From Paraburkholderia caffeinilytica (lineage in GTDB: Bacteria > Pseudomonadota > Gammaproteobacteria > Burkholderiales > Burkholderiaceae), in NCBI RefSeq assembly GCF_003368325.1, contig NZ_CP031467.1:1860001-1924000 (forward strand): DNA of 64,000 bases, read 5' to 3'. This document shows positions 42,943 to 52,825 of this stretch, piece by piece. The translations under genes were made by a program, and so were the position numbers. Below the pieces are notes generated by a model, which saw only the letters and a list, made by a program, of their open reading frames with translations, ran no database searches and had not been told where the DNA came from. The first letter of the stretch is position 1. Each line of letters opens with the position of its first letter.

Positions 42943-44547
42943 CTAAGACACGTGATTCGCCAGTACCGAGAGGCTGCGCGGATCGCTCCGCCCACCGTGT
43001 GACCCGAAAGTCTGCTGCAGGGCCGCGGCGACCCGTTCGAGCACGTCGTCCCAGTCACCTTGCTGCGGCTGGGTGAAAATTCGCACGCTCGAATACCAGG
43101 GACTGTCCTCACGATCGCGCAACCAGCGCCAGCAACCCGCAAAGCGATTGAGCAGCCAGACCGGCTTGCCCATTGCCGCGGCCAGATGCGCGACCGACGT
43201 ATCGACCGAAATCACGAGGTCAAGGTTATCGATCAGCGCAGCCGTGTCCGAAAAGTCGTCGACCTCGTCCATCCAGTTTGTCAGACACGCCTCCATGACT
43301 GGGTCGGGACACTTCTCGGGGTCGTCAGTCTTTTGCAGACTGATCCAGCGTATATGTGGCATGGCCAGTAGCGACGCCATCTGCGCAGGCTTCATGCTGC
43401 GCACCCGATCCTCGGTAAAGCCTGAATGCCCTCCGGCCCACACCACGCCAACGCGCAGCAGATCAGGGTTCGGTAACGCGGCCAACCGGGCATGCCACCA
43501 GGCAGCACGCCCCGAGTCGGCATACAGATAGGTGAAGGCCGGAATGTTGTGCAGTCGCGTGCCGAACGCCATTGGCAACGACATCAGAGGGCAATACCAG
43601 TCCCACTCGTCGAAGGCGGGCTCGACGTTGTCGAGCACCACGACACCCGGCCAGCGCTGACCGAACGACTGCTCGTACAGACGCTTCAAGGGCTGCGGAC
43701 AGATGTAGCCAACCTGCGAAAAATGTTCGAGTGCCAATGGCAAATAGCGCACGAACTGCAGGCTGTCGCCAAAGCCCTGCTCATGGAACACCAGCAGACG
43801 CGGGCCGCAAGCCGGCGTTCTGTTCGCGCGACTGACATCGCCTGGATGTTCGCCGCTCCATTGCGGCAGCGGCACGTACGGGCGTTCCGGCACGGGGCGC
43901 CCTTGCCCATCGACCATATTGGCCCAGCGGTCTTCGAAATAAGGCCAGGCTTCTTCGTATTTGCCCGCGGCCAGCAGCACGGTGCCAAGACTGGCGCGAG
44001 CGCCGAGAGAAGTCGGATTGAGTGCGATGGCGCGCCGGAGATGCTGCTCGGCATCGCCCAGTGCACCGAGATTCCTGACGACGACGCCCAGGCTCGCATG
44101 TGCCAACAGATGGTCCGGTTCGAGTTCGAGCACGCGGCGATAAGCGCGCGCCGCGTCTTCAAAGTGTCCTTGCATCTGCAGCACCAACGCCAGAAAGTAA
44201 TTGAGCGATGGCAAGCCGGGTTGGAGCGCAAGGCCGCGTTCGGCTGTTTGTCTGGCACTGGCGAGGGCACCCAATCTGATCTGAATCAGGCACAACAGGT
44301 TGTACGAGGCCGGATCCGGTTGAACTTCGATTGCGCGCTCGATCCAGCTTTGGGCCGACTCCATCTGCTTCGACTCGAACGCCAACACGCCGTATGCCTG
44401 CAGGGCTCCGACATGCCGCGGATCTCGCGCAAGAATTCGGTCAAAGAGTCGCTGAGCTTCGTCAATATGACCTGCTCGACGGGCTTCGTCGGCCGCCTGG
44501 TACAAAGTTGCAGTGTCGGCCGGCGACAAGGGGAAGGGAGTTAGCAT
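42943..44547 (-). CDS. TPR-repeat glycosyltransferase-like protein, copy A
   Basis: 534 residues. Residues 10-230 are tetratricopeptide repeats (AADEARRAGHIDEAQRLFDR, ALQAYGVLAFESKQMESAQS, ARAYRRVLELEPDHLLAHAS, LGTVLLAAGKYEEAWPYFED). From about 270 a GT9/GT41-like catalytic part: LLVFHEQGFGDSLQFVRYLP, RVGVVWAGGHSGF, SLLAMPHIRWISLQK, DNLDLVISVDTSVAHLAAAM and GKPVWLLNRFAGCWRWLRDR. These motifs match the TPR-glycosyltransferases that modify proteins or envelope. The GTG at 44565 is an alternative start. Divergent from copy B. Confidence 0.86.
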   Translation of the reverse strand: MLTPFPLSPADTATLYQAADEARRAGHIDEAQRLFDRILARDPRHVGALQAYGVLAFESKQMESAQSWIERAIEVQPDPASYNLLCLIQIRLGALASARQTAERGLALQPGLPSLNYFLALVLQMQGHFEDAARAYRRVLELEPDHLLAHASLGVVVRNLGALGDAEQHLRRAIALNPTSLGARASLGTVLLAAGKYEEAWPYFEDRWANMVDGQGRPVPERPYVPLPQWSGEHPGDVSRANRTPACGPRLLVFHEQGFGDSLQFVRYLPLALEHFSQVGYICPQPLKRLYEQSFGQRWPGVVVLDNVEPAFDEWDWYCPLMSLPMAFGTRLHNIPAFTYLYADSGRAAWWHARLAALPNPDLLRVGVVWAGGHSGFTEDRVRSMKPAQMASLLAMPHIRWISLQKTDDPEKCPDPVMEACLTNWMDEVDDFSDTAALIDNLDLVISVDTSVAHLAAAMGKPVWLLNRFAGCWRWLRDREDSPWYSSVRIFTQPQQGDWDDVLERVAAALQQTFGSHGGRSDPRSLSVLANHVS

Positions 44548-44923
44548 GATGGTGGCCCGGTGCACGTTGCGCGGTCATGCCGGAGATCACGGCAGTTGAC
44601 GTCGAATCAGCGACTTCTCACCTGCATGAAAACTGCATGCCGCGCAGGACGCAAAGAGGGCTCAAGTCGTATCGGGGCGACAATTGTCGGTACCGCGTGG
44701 CGACCGGTCTCTAGGACCACTCCGAAACACGCGAGGTGAAAAGAGCAGAGTGGCATTGGCGTGAAGTTCGCGAATCATGCTGGCGGTTCAGCCCGGAGCG
44801 AAATGAAATAGCCGATTTAAGATGCGTCCGATCGTCAGCAAAAGTGCAGCAACATAAGCTGGTGGATGGTCCCCCATCCACACGCGCCGGCGCGCGTTGC
44901 CAGCGCTTTCCAGCAGGTCCCTC
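44548..44923. promoter_or_regulatory. Divergent region between the two TPR glycosyltransferases
   Basis: 376 bp without a gene. It holds both promoters in principle; I see no convincing consensus. A GCCGATTT reminiscent of a sigma-28 -10 (about 44811) has no matching TAAA -35. A short ribosome site AGG precedes the plus-strand start. Confidence 0.35.
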
Positions 44924-46729
44924 ATGGAACATCAACCCCACTCTGACACCGCCCGCACGGGCACGCTGCCCCACGCTTATCTCACGTCGCTGATCGACGC
45001 CGCGCTCGAAGCACACCAGGCCGGCCGGCTCGATGCCGCCGAGCCTTTCTACCGCGAAGCCCTCGCGCTTGACCCCGCGCATGTCAAAGCGCTGCATTAC
45101 TTCGGCGTGCTGCAATATCAGCGCGGCAACCATGGTTTCGCCGCCGAGTTGATGAGTGAAGCCCTCAAACTCGATCGCACGGATCCCGCCTGCTGGAGCA
45201 ACCGCGGCCTCGTCGCAGCCGCCCTCGGCCATCTCGGCGAAGCCATGACCTGCTATGACCAGGCATTGCAGTTGCAGCCGGACTTCGCCGACGCGCGCAA
45301 CAACTTCGGCGTCGCGCTGCAAGCGCAAGGTTCGCTCGACATAGCGATCGAGCAATACAGACTCGCCTTGACAGCGGATTCGTCGCTGGTCGACGCGCAT
45401 CTGAACCTCGGCACGGCACTGAGCAAGCTCGGCCGCTATGGCGAAGCGCTGGTCTGCTATCAAAACGCGCTCTCGCTCGATCCGCAATCGGCGGAAGCAC
45501 ACTTCAACGCGGGCAATGCGCACAACGCGGGAGGCGATCACGCCGCGGCCATCGCGAGTTTCGAGCGCGCGGCGGCACTACGCGGCAACTACGCCGAGGC
45601 GCACATCAATCTCGGAAGCGTAATGGGCAAGCTCGGCGACTACGCCGCTGCAGAATCGCAATATCGGCGTGCGGTCGCTCTCAAGCCGAATCCCACGAAT
45701 CTGGTTTGCCTCGGCGGGGCGCTCGGCGCGCAGGGCCACCTCGACGAAGAGGAAGGCATCTACCGCCGCGCGCTGGAACTCGATCCAAACTATGCGGATG
45801 CGCATCAGAACCTCGCGTGGCTGTTGCTTAAGCGCGGCGATTACAAGCAAGGTTGGGCGGAGTTTGCGAAACGCTGGCGCAAAAGCGACTATGAGGCGAT
45901 CGCCGTACCGGGCGTCGCCGAGTGGCATGGCGAGCCGCTCGACGGATGCCGTCTGCTGCTGGTCGGCGAACAGGGCTTTGGCGATCACTTCCAGTTTTTG
46001 CGCTATGCGCGTGTGCTCGAGCAACTCGGCGCGACCGTCGATATTTGCGTGCGCGAGCCGCTGCTGCCGCTGGTTGAACGCATTCCGGGTGTACACCGCG
46101 CGTTCAGCAGCAAGCCTGGCGGCCAGTACGATTTCTGGCTGCCAATGATGAGCGTGCCATCGTGCGTCGGCACCGAACTGTCCACCATTCCCGCGAACGT
46201 GCCCTATCTATTCGCCGACAAAACGAAAATCGAGGCATGGCGCAGGAGGGTGGACGCAGCGGACAAATCGAAACGCAAGGTGGGGCTAGTGTGGGCCGGC
46301 AGCCCGACGTTCGGCAACGATCGCTATCGATCGATGGCGCTCTCCGATCTGAGCGCGCTAGGCGAACTTGAGGGCGTGGCGTGGTTTCCGCTGCAAAAAG
46401 GTCCCGCGCACGATCAGCTGGCCGATGCGTCCGAAACGTTCCGCAACCACGATTTCACCGCTGATCTGCACAACTTCGACGACACCGCGGCACTCGTCAT
46501 GAATCTCGATCTGGTGATTGCCGTGGACACCGGCGTGGCGCACCTGGCCGCCGCGCTGGGCAAGCCGGTGTGGGTGCTGCTGCCCGCCAACTCGGACTGG
46601 CGCTGGCTCGAAGAGCGCGCCGACTCACCGTGGTATCCGGCGATGAAATTGTTCCGGCAGACGACGTTGGGCGACTGGACGCCGGTGGTCAAGCGCGTGT
46701 CGGAAGAATTGCGCGGCGGCAATCTATAA
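44924..46729 (+). CDS. TPR-repeat glycosyltransferase-like protein, copy B
   Basis: 601 residues, the larger paralogue. Seven or more TPR units from residue 25 (EAHQAGRLDAAEPFYREALA, ALHYFGVLQYQRGNHGFAAE, ANNFGVALQAQGSLDIAIEQ-type, HLNLGTALSKLGRYGEALVC, AHINLGSVMGKLGDYAAAES). C-terminal GT part: LLLVGEQGFGDHFQFLRYAR, RKVGLVWAGSPTFGNDRYRS, FDDTAALVMNLDLVIAVDTG, VAHLAAALGKPVWVLLPANS and DWRWLEERADSPWYPAMKLF. Start at 44924 (MEHQPHSD) follows AGGT. The TTG at 44897 would add nine residues. Function beyond glycosyl transfer unknown. Confidence 0.86.
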   Translation: MEHQPHSDTARTGTLPHAYLTSLIDAALEAHQAGRLDAAEPFYREALALDPAHVKALHYFGVLQYQRGNHGFAAELMSEALKLDRTDPACWSNRGLVAAALGHLGEAMTCYDQALQLQPDFADARNNFGVALQAQGSLDIAIEQYRLALTADSSLVDAHLNLGTALSKLGRYGEALVCYQNALSLDPQSAEAHFNAGNAHNAGGDHAAAIASFERAAALRGNYAEAHINLGSVMGKLGDYAAAESQYRRAVALKPNPTNLVCLGGALGAQGHLDEEEGIYRRALELDPNYADAHQNLAWLLLKRGDYKQGWAEFAKRWRKSDYEAIAVPGVAEWHGEPLDGCRLLLVGEQGFGDHFQFLRYARVLEQLGATVDICVREPLLPLVERIPGVHRAFSSKPGGQYDFWLPMMSVPSCVGTELSTIPANVPYLFADKTKIEAWRRRVDAADKSKRKVGLVWAGSPTFGNDRYRSMALSDLSALGELEGVAWFPLQKGPAHDQLADASETFRNHDFTADLHNFDDTAALVMNLDLVIAVDTGVAHLAAALGKPVWVLLPANSDWRWLEERADSPWYPAMKLFRQTTLGDWTPVVKRVSEELRGGNL

Positions 46730-46815
46730 AACCTACGCTGCGCCGATTTCAGGCGTTTCTGCGCAGCGCCTTCTCAATCCGGTCGTGCGCGGACGGAACG
46801 CCGCAGCGCCGCGCC

Positions 46816-47073
46816 TTAAGGACGACGACGCTGCTGCGCCAGCATGTAGGCGCGCAACAACTTGTTGATGCGCGTCTGATATCCCGCTCCCTGTTCCTTG
46901 AACCAGTTCAGCACGTCCGCATCCAGGCGCATCGTCACAGCCTGTTTCGGCGGAACGTGCAGCTCAGCCCGGTCAAAAAAGTCGTCGCCCAGTTCAGGCA
47001 CGTCGCTCGTGTCGATCTGCGCGTCGTCTGTCTTTGCAAGTCGCTTCCAGTCGGTTCCCGATGTTTTACCCAT
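46816..47073 (-). CDS. brnA: BrnA-family antitoxin
   Basis: 85 residues. Ribbon-helix-helix C-terminal half: AVTMRLDADVLNWFKEQGAG and YQTRINKLLRAYMLAQQ, preceded by the BrnA ELGDDFFDRAELHVPPKQ stretch. Binds and neutralises BrnT and represses the operon as a BrnT-BrnA complex. It lies 40 bp after the toxin gene on the same strand, the usual brnT-brnA order. Confidence 0.9.
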   Translation of the reverse strand: MGKTSGTDWKRLAKTDDAQIDTSDVPELGDDFFDRAELHVPPKQAVTMRLDADVLNWFKEQGAGYQTRINKLLRAYMLAQQRRRP

Positions 47074-47113
47074 AATTTCGCCTCTGCTCGTTTCCAGCCA
47101 TTGCCACGGTGTC

Positions 47114-47392
47114 TCAATTCCAGACGCTGTGCTTGTAGCGTTTGACTTCGTGTTTGGTCGCCTTGCGGGCCGAAATGATACGGATCACATCCGCACTCCG
47201 TTCGACATACACCACTACGCCTACGATGGCAGCAATCCAGCCCAGTGCGATCCAGCGATCCTCGCCATAATCTTCCCGCTGGTCTATCGCCGTCAGCACG
47301 GGATGATCAAACACGTCGATCGCATCTATGAAGTCGATGCCATGCTTATGGATGTTGATCTGATTCTTGATTTCGTCCCATTCAAACCGCAC
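47114..47392 (-). CDS. brnT: BrnT-family ribonuclease toxin
   Basis: About 92 residues from the GTG at 47392. BrnT signature: VRFEWDEIKNQINIHKHGID, DAIDVFDHPVLTAIDQREDY, GEDRWIALGWIAAIVGVVVY, RIISARKATKHEVKRYKHS. This RelE-like RNase fold cleaves mRNA and stops growth. The alternative ATG at 47419 adds nine residues (MYRRQYRCC) and has no ribosome site; the GTG follows ACAGGTGC, and a TATGAT box lies just upstream of the ATG. First gene of the pair. Confidence 0.9.
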   Translation of the reverse strand: MRFEWDEIKNQINIHKHGIDFIDAIDVFDHPVLTAIDQREDYGEDRWIALGWIAAIVGVVVYVERSADVIRIISARKATKHEVKRYKHSVWN

Positions 47393-47591
47393 ACAGCACC
47401 TGTATTGACGTCTGTACATACATCATAGCACGTGTAAGTTGCTATGGCCGCGTGCGCCGCGAGCAGTTTGCAGCGCACGTCAGTATCGGACTGGTTGTCG
47501 AAATACCGGTTCCTATTCTGGCCAGACGGCCTATCCCGGTTAGGGCTGTAATTGGCCGTTACGCATGTCTCGCGCAAGGCCGGGGCGAATT

Positions 47592-48735
47592 TCACCCCGC
47601 ATCCACCACGAACCCGTGCTGGCGCAAAAGCTGCAACACGCCCTTGCGGCCACCCAGATGCAACGCGCCGATTGCGACGAACACCGGCTTGTTCGGCCCG
47701 GCGATCAGCAGCATTCGCGCGACGAAGCGCCGGTTGCGCTCGTACACGATACGGTTGTCGATCGAATCGGAAATCCGCTTGTCACGCGCCAGCTTTTCGG
47801 ACTTCGCCGCCTGCCACGCTGCAATCGCGTCGGCATCCCCCACTCGCCAAAGCCGATGCAACGTCTTCACGTCGTCGACGTTTTCCGCGGGCGTCTGCAC
47901 CAGGTCCTGCGCGAGCATTTCGCGCTGCTGCGCGAGCGTGAGTCCGGTGAACGCTCGCATTTGCTGCGGCAAGGTCTCGAGGCCGATGATCTTGCCGCGC
48001 GTCCGTATGTACACGTTCTGCAATTGCGCTTCCGTGCCGTACTCGGTTTGCAAGCCGGCACTCAACGAATCGTAGGTTTCGACCACGAGGGACGCGAGCC
48101 AGGGCCGCATCTTCTTGATTTCATCCTGCGCCGCGGGATTGCCGCGCAGGCGCAAGGCGAGCTTGCGCCACAACGGGTCGGGCAGCAGACCCGGTAGACA
48201 GTCGCCCCGGCATACGCCGTACTTCGACACGTCGTCTTGCGAAACCAGCAGTTCGTCAGGTGAGAGTTCGAGCGCCAGCGTCGGCGAGGCTGCCAGTGCG
48301 CCGAGAATCGGCGCGCGGAACGGTTGCCCGGGCGGATAGTCGGCGGAGTCGCCGACGTGCAACGTGCCGAGCACGTAGATAGTCGTGGTGCCGCGTGTCG
48401 CGACATAGAACGGCATGCGCGCCGGCTGCGCGCGCACCGGACCGCTTGCCGTGGTGCCAGGCGTAGCGGGCGGCGGATTGAAGCCCGGCAAGGTGGCGCG
48501 CGGCGGCGCCGGCAAGCTGGGCACCGGCATGGCCGGCCGCCCTGCCTGAGCGGGCGCATTGGCGGCGGCCCCGGCGGCATGCGCGACGCCAATCGGCCCC
48601 ACGCTCAGGTAAAAAACGGAACACACGCCGAGGAGCGCGGCACCGGTCAGTGCAAACGCTCCCCAGCGCCGCGCGAAAGCAGCGTGGCGGCCACCATCAC
48701 GCGAGCGGCGCGCAAGACGACGCGCCGCCACTGCA

Positions 48736-48743
<8 letters not shown>
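47592..48743 (-). CDS. TraB/GumN-family protein with N-terminal membrane anchor
   Basis: 383 residues. Basic N-terminus followed by a hydrophobic segment (WGAFALTGAALLGVCSVFYL) and a Pro/Ala linker. The TraB/GumN domain (about residue 120 on) has YVATRGTTTIYVLGTLHVGD with the GTxH motif, LALELSPDELLVS, KIIGLETLPQQMRAF and NKPVFVAIGALHLGGRKGVL with GALHLGG. This EreA/TIKI-like fold is a predicted metallo-hydrolase; its bacterial role is unsettled. The ATG at 48743 overlaps the dppF stop by 8 bp and follows GGAGGTGGGGGAG, so it is the last cistron of the peptide-transporter operon. Confidence 0.86.
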
Positions 48744-49751
<1,008 letters not shown>

Positions 49752-49755
<4 letters not shown>

Positions 49756-50756
49756 CGTGCGCCTCCATGGGTGTGAACGTTGGCGTCGCCGCTCAGGTTC
49801 AGGGGTTTGATGCAGCGCACGCGCGCCACTTCGGCATGACCCTGCATCGGCGCCAGTGCGGGGCGCGCCTTCATGCAATCGTCGACCACATACTTGCAGC
49901 GCGGTGCGAACAGACATCCTTTGGGACGGTCGTCGCGCCCCGGCACCATGCCCGGCAACGCAGCGAGCCGCACCGCGCCGACATTGTGCTCGGGAATCGC
50001 CGCCAGCAAAGCTTCCGTGTACGGATGATGCGGCGCGGCGAAAATGTCCGGCACGCGATTCGTTTCGATCACTTCGCCAGCGTACATGACCGCGACACGC
50101 TGCGCGACCTCGGACACCACCGCCAGATCGTGCGAGATCAGCACGAGCGCCATGCCGCGTTCCTTCTGCAGCCTGATCAGCAGCTCCATGATCTGCGCCT
50201 GGATCGTCACGTCGAGCGCGGTGGTCGGTTCGTCGGCGATCAGCAGCTTCGGGTTGCAGGCAATCGCCATCGCGATCATCACGCGCTGGTTCATGCCGCC
50301 CGACATCTGGTGCGGGAACGACGTAATGCGGCTCTTCGCGTCAGGAATGCCGACCTGGTCGAGCAACTCCAGCGCGCGTTTGTCCAGCGCGCTACCGCGC
50401 AGGCCTTCGTGCAGCTTCAGCACTTCCTTGATCTGGTAGCCGACCGTGTAGCTCGGATTCAGACTGGTGAGCGCGTCCTGGAACACCATCGCGATGTCTT
50501 TGCCGATGATTTTGCGGCGTTCCTTCGCCGACGCCTTCAGCAGACTCTTGCCGTTGAAGGTGATTTCGTCGGCGGTGACCTTGCCCGGCGCGTCAATCAG
50601 GCCCATCAGCGCCATCATCGTCACGCTCTTGCCCGAACCCGATTCGCCGACCACGCCGACCACTTCGCCCGGCGCGACATCGAGGTTGATCCGGTCGACG
50701 GCGGGCAGCCCGTTGAAATTCACCGCCAGATTGCGGATGGTCAATAAGTTATCCAT
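49752..50756 (-). CDS. dppD: Dipeptide ABC transporter ATP-binding protein (DppD type)
   Basis: 334 residues. Walker [18 protein letters not shown]-loop [15 protein letters not shown], signature [16 protein letters not shown], Walker [37 protein letters not shown], and the C-terminal cysteine cluster ([20 protein letters not shown]). Pairs with DppF to power DppBC. One-base gap from dppC. Confidence 0.94.
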
Positions 50757-50757
50757 G

Positions 50758-51675
50758 TCAGGCCATCCGTTTCAGTTTGGGATCGAGTGCGTCGCGCAGC
50801 CCGTCGCCGAGCAGATTGATCGCGAGCACCGAGATCAGGATGGAAAGACCCGGCATCGTGACGATCCACCAGGCGCTGTCGATATAGTCGCGTGCCGAGG
50901 CCAGCATCGCGCCCCACTCCGCCGACGGCGGTTGCACGCCGAGACCGAGGAAGCCGAGCGCCGCGGCATCGAGAATCGCCGACGAAAAGCCCAGCGTCGC
51001 CTGCACGATCAACGGTGCGGTGCAGTTCGGCAGCACTTGCGAGAACATCAGGCGCAGCGTGCCGGCGCCCGCAACCCGCGAAGCCGTCACATACTCTTTC
51101 TGCAATTCGCCTTGCGCCGACGCACGCGTCAAACGCACATAACCCGGCAGCGCGACGATTGCGATGGCCAGCATGGTGTTGACGAGACCCGGACCGATGA
51201 TCGCAACCACCGCAACGGCCAGCAGCAGCGACGGCAATGCGAGCAGCACGTCCATGATGCGCATGATCGGCGTATCGGCCCATTTCTCGAAGAACGCCGC
51301 GATCAGACCGAGCACGATGCCCGGAATCAGCGCGAGCACCACCGAGACGAAGCCGATCCAGAACGACAGCCGTGCGCCGTACATCAGACGCGAGAGGATG
51401 TCGCGGCCCGCTTCGTCGGTGCCGAGGATGAACTTCCAGTTGCCGCCGTCGAGCCAGGCGGGCGGGATCTTCACGGAGTCGCGATACTGCTCGATCGGGC
51501 TATGCGGCGCGATCAACGGCGCGAAGATCGCGATGAAGATCAGCACCAGCACGACGATGCCGGCGCCGACCGCGCCACGATTACGCGAGAAATTCGCCCA
51601 GAATTCGCGGGCGGCGATGGCGCGGCCACTAGGTGGCGTGACCGCTGTGGGGACTGTATTTTGAATGTCTGCCAT
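50758..51675 (-). CDS. dppC: Dipeptide ABC transporter permease (DppC type)
   Basis: 305 residues, about six membrane segments. N-terminal OppC_N region ([20 protein letters not shown]), [20 protein letters not shown] (family DxxGRD) and the EAA loop [20 protein letters not shown]. Ends in [18 protein letters not shown], the typical DppC/OppC end. Forms the channel with DppB. Confidence 0.94.
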   Translation of the reverse strand: MADIQNTVPTAVTPPSGRAIAAREFWANFSRNRGAVGAGIVVLVLIFIAIFAPLIAPHSPIEQYRDSVKIPPAWLDGGNWKFILGTDEAGRDILSRLMYGARLSFWIGFVSVVLALIPGIVLGLIAAFFEKWADTPIMRIMDVLLALPSLLLAVAVVAIIGPGLVNTMLAIAIVALPGYVRLTRASAQGELQKEYVTASRVAGAGTLRLMFSQVLPNCTAPLIVQATLGFSSAILDAAALGFLGLGVQPPSAEWGAMLASARDYIDSAWWIVTMPGLSILISVLAINLLGDGLRDALDPKLKRMA

Positions 51676-51682
51676 TTTCGGT

Positions 51683-52693
51683 TCACCTCGTATGGCGAAT
51701 GCGCGGATTCAGCACGCCGTACAACAGATCGACGACGAGGTTCACAACGATCACCAGCGTGGCGATCATCAGGATACCGCCCTGCACCACCGGATAGTCG
51801 CGCCGGCCGATCGCGTCGATCAGCCACTTGCCGATACCCGGCCACGAAAACAGCGTCTCCGTCAGCACCGCGCCCGCGAGCAGCGTGCCGACCTGCAAAC
51901 CGATCACGGTCACCACCGGAATCAGCGCATTACGCAATGCATGCACGACGATCACGCGGCCAGGCGACAAGCCCTTGGCACGCGCAGTGCGGATGTAATC
52001 CTCGCGCAGCACTTCGAGCATCGATGAACGCGTCATCCGCGCGACCACCGCCAGCGGAATCGTGCCGAGCACGATGGCCGGCAGGATCAGATGGCTCAGC
52101 GCGGATTTGAACGCGCCTTCGTCGGTGGACATCATCGCGTCGATCAGCATGAATCCGGTCACGTGCGGAATATCGTATTCGACCGCGATGCGGCCCGACA
52201 CCGGCGTCCAGCCGAGCTTCACGGAAAACACCATGATGAGGATCAAGCCCCACCAGAAAATCGGCATCGAGTAGCCCGTGAGAGCCGTGCCCATCACGCC
52301 GTGATCGACCACTGTGCCGCGCCTGAGCGCCGCGAACACACCCGCGGGCAGGCCGACGATCAACGCGAACAGCATCGCGCACATCGACAGTTCGACGGTA
52401 GCGGGAAAACGTGCGAGGAATTCGCCCATCACGCTGGTATTGGTGATGATCGAGGTGCCGAGGTCGCCGTGCATGGCGCGACCGATGTAGTGAACGTATT
52501 GCATCGGCAAGGACTCGTCGAGCCCGAGCCGGTGCATCGCGGCGGCGTGCATGGCGGGATCGACGCCGCGCTCGCCCATCATCACTTCGATGGGGTCGCC
52601 CGGTATCAGGTGAATCAGCGCAAACGCGAGGATCGTGATGCCGATGAAGGTCGGTATCACCATGCCGATGCGGCGCAAAACAAAGCGGAACAT
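51683..52693 (-). CDS. dppB: Dipeptide ABC transporter permease (DppB type)
   Basis: 336 residues. MFRFVLRRIGMVIPTFIGIT and FALIHLIPGDPIEVMMGERG are the DppB start; DLGTSIITNTSVMGEFLARF; permease loop VLREDYIRTARAKGLSPGRV; end FSWPGIGKWLIDAIGRRDYP followed by VQGGILMIATLVIVVNLVVD and LLYGVLNPRIR. Separated from dppA by 132 bp with a hairpin. Eight bp upstream of dppC. Confidence 0.94.
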   Translation of the reverse strand: MFRFVLRRIGMVIPTFIGITILAFALIHLIPGDPIEVMMGERGVDPAMHAAAMHRLGLDESLPMQYVHYIGRAMHGDLGTSIITNTSVMGEFLARFPATVELSMCAMLFALIVGLPAGVFAALRRGTVVDHGVMGTALTGYSMPIFWWGLILIMVFSVKLGWTPVSGRIAVEYDIPHVTGFMLIDAMMSTDEGAFKSALSHLILPAIVLGTIPLAVVARMTRSSMLEVLREDYIRTARAKGLSPGRVIVVHALRNALIPVVTVIGLQVGTLLAGAVLTETLFSWPGIGKWLIDAIGRRDYPVVQGGILMIATLVIVVNLVVDLLYGVLNPRIRHTR

Positions 52694-52717
52694 GGTTTGT
52701 CCCTATGGTCTTGATGA

Positions 52718-52763
52718 AGAAAAAACGCAACCGGCGACGAGGGCTTGTGACCCCGGCCGCCGG
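52718..52763 (-). terminator. Internal attenuating terminator between dppA and dppB
   Basis: On the minus strand CCGGCG (52758-52763) pairs with CGCCGG (52731-52736), with inner GGG/CCC pairing, then TTGCG and a six-U tract (52720-52725). A partial terminator here would give excess binding protein over permease. Confidence 0.65.
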
Positions 52764-52825
52764 ACCATTTCGACCAGTTTTCTAACCGTGCGAAAAGCTA
52801 CTGCGTAAGCTTGACTGGTTGACTA

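Noticed and set aside
44800..44835. Sigma-28-like GCCGATTT box ahead of the TPR glycosyltransferase
   Set aside because: No TAAA -35 at the proper distance and no flagellar gene in the window.
46816..47419. Larger defence island around the BrnT/BrnA pair
   Set aside because: Neighbours are glycosyltransferases and a TraB-type transporter partner; no nuclease, helicase, methylase or integrase is present.
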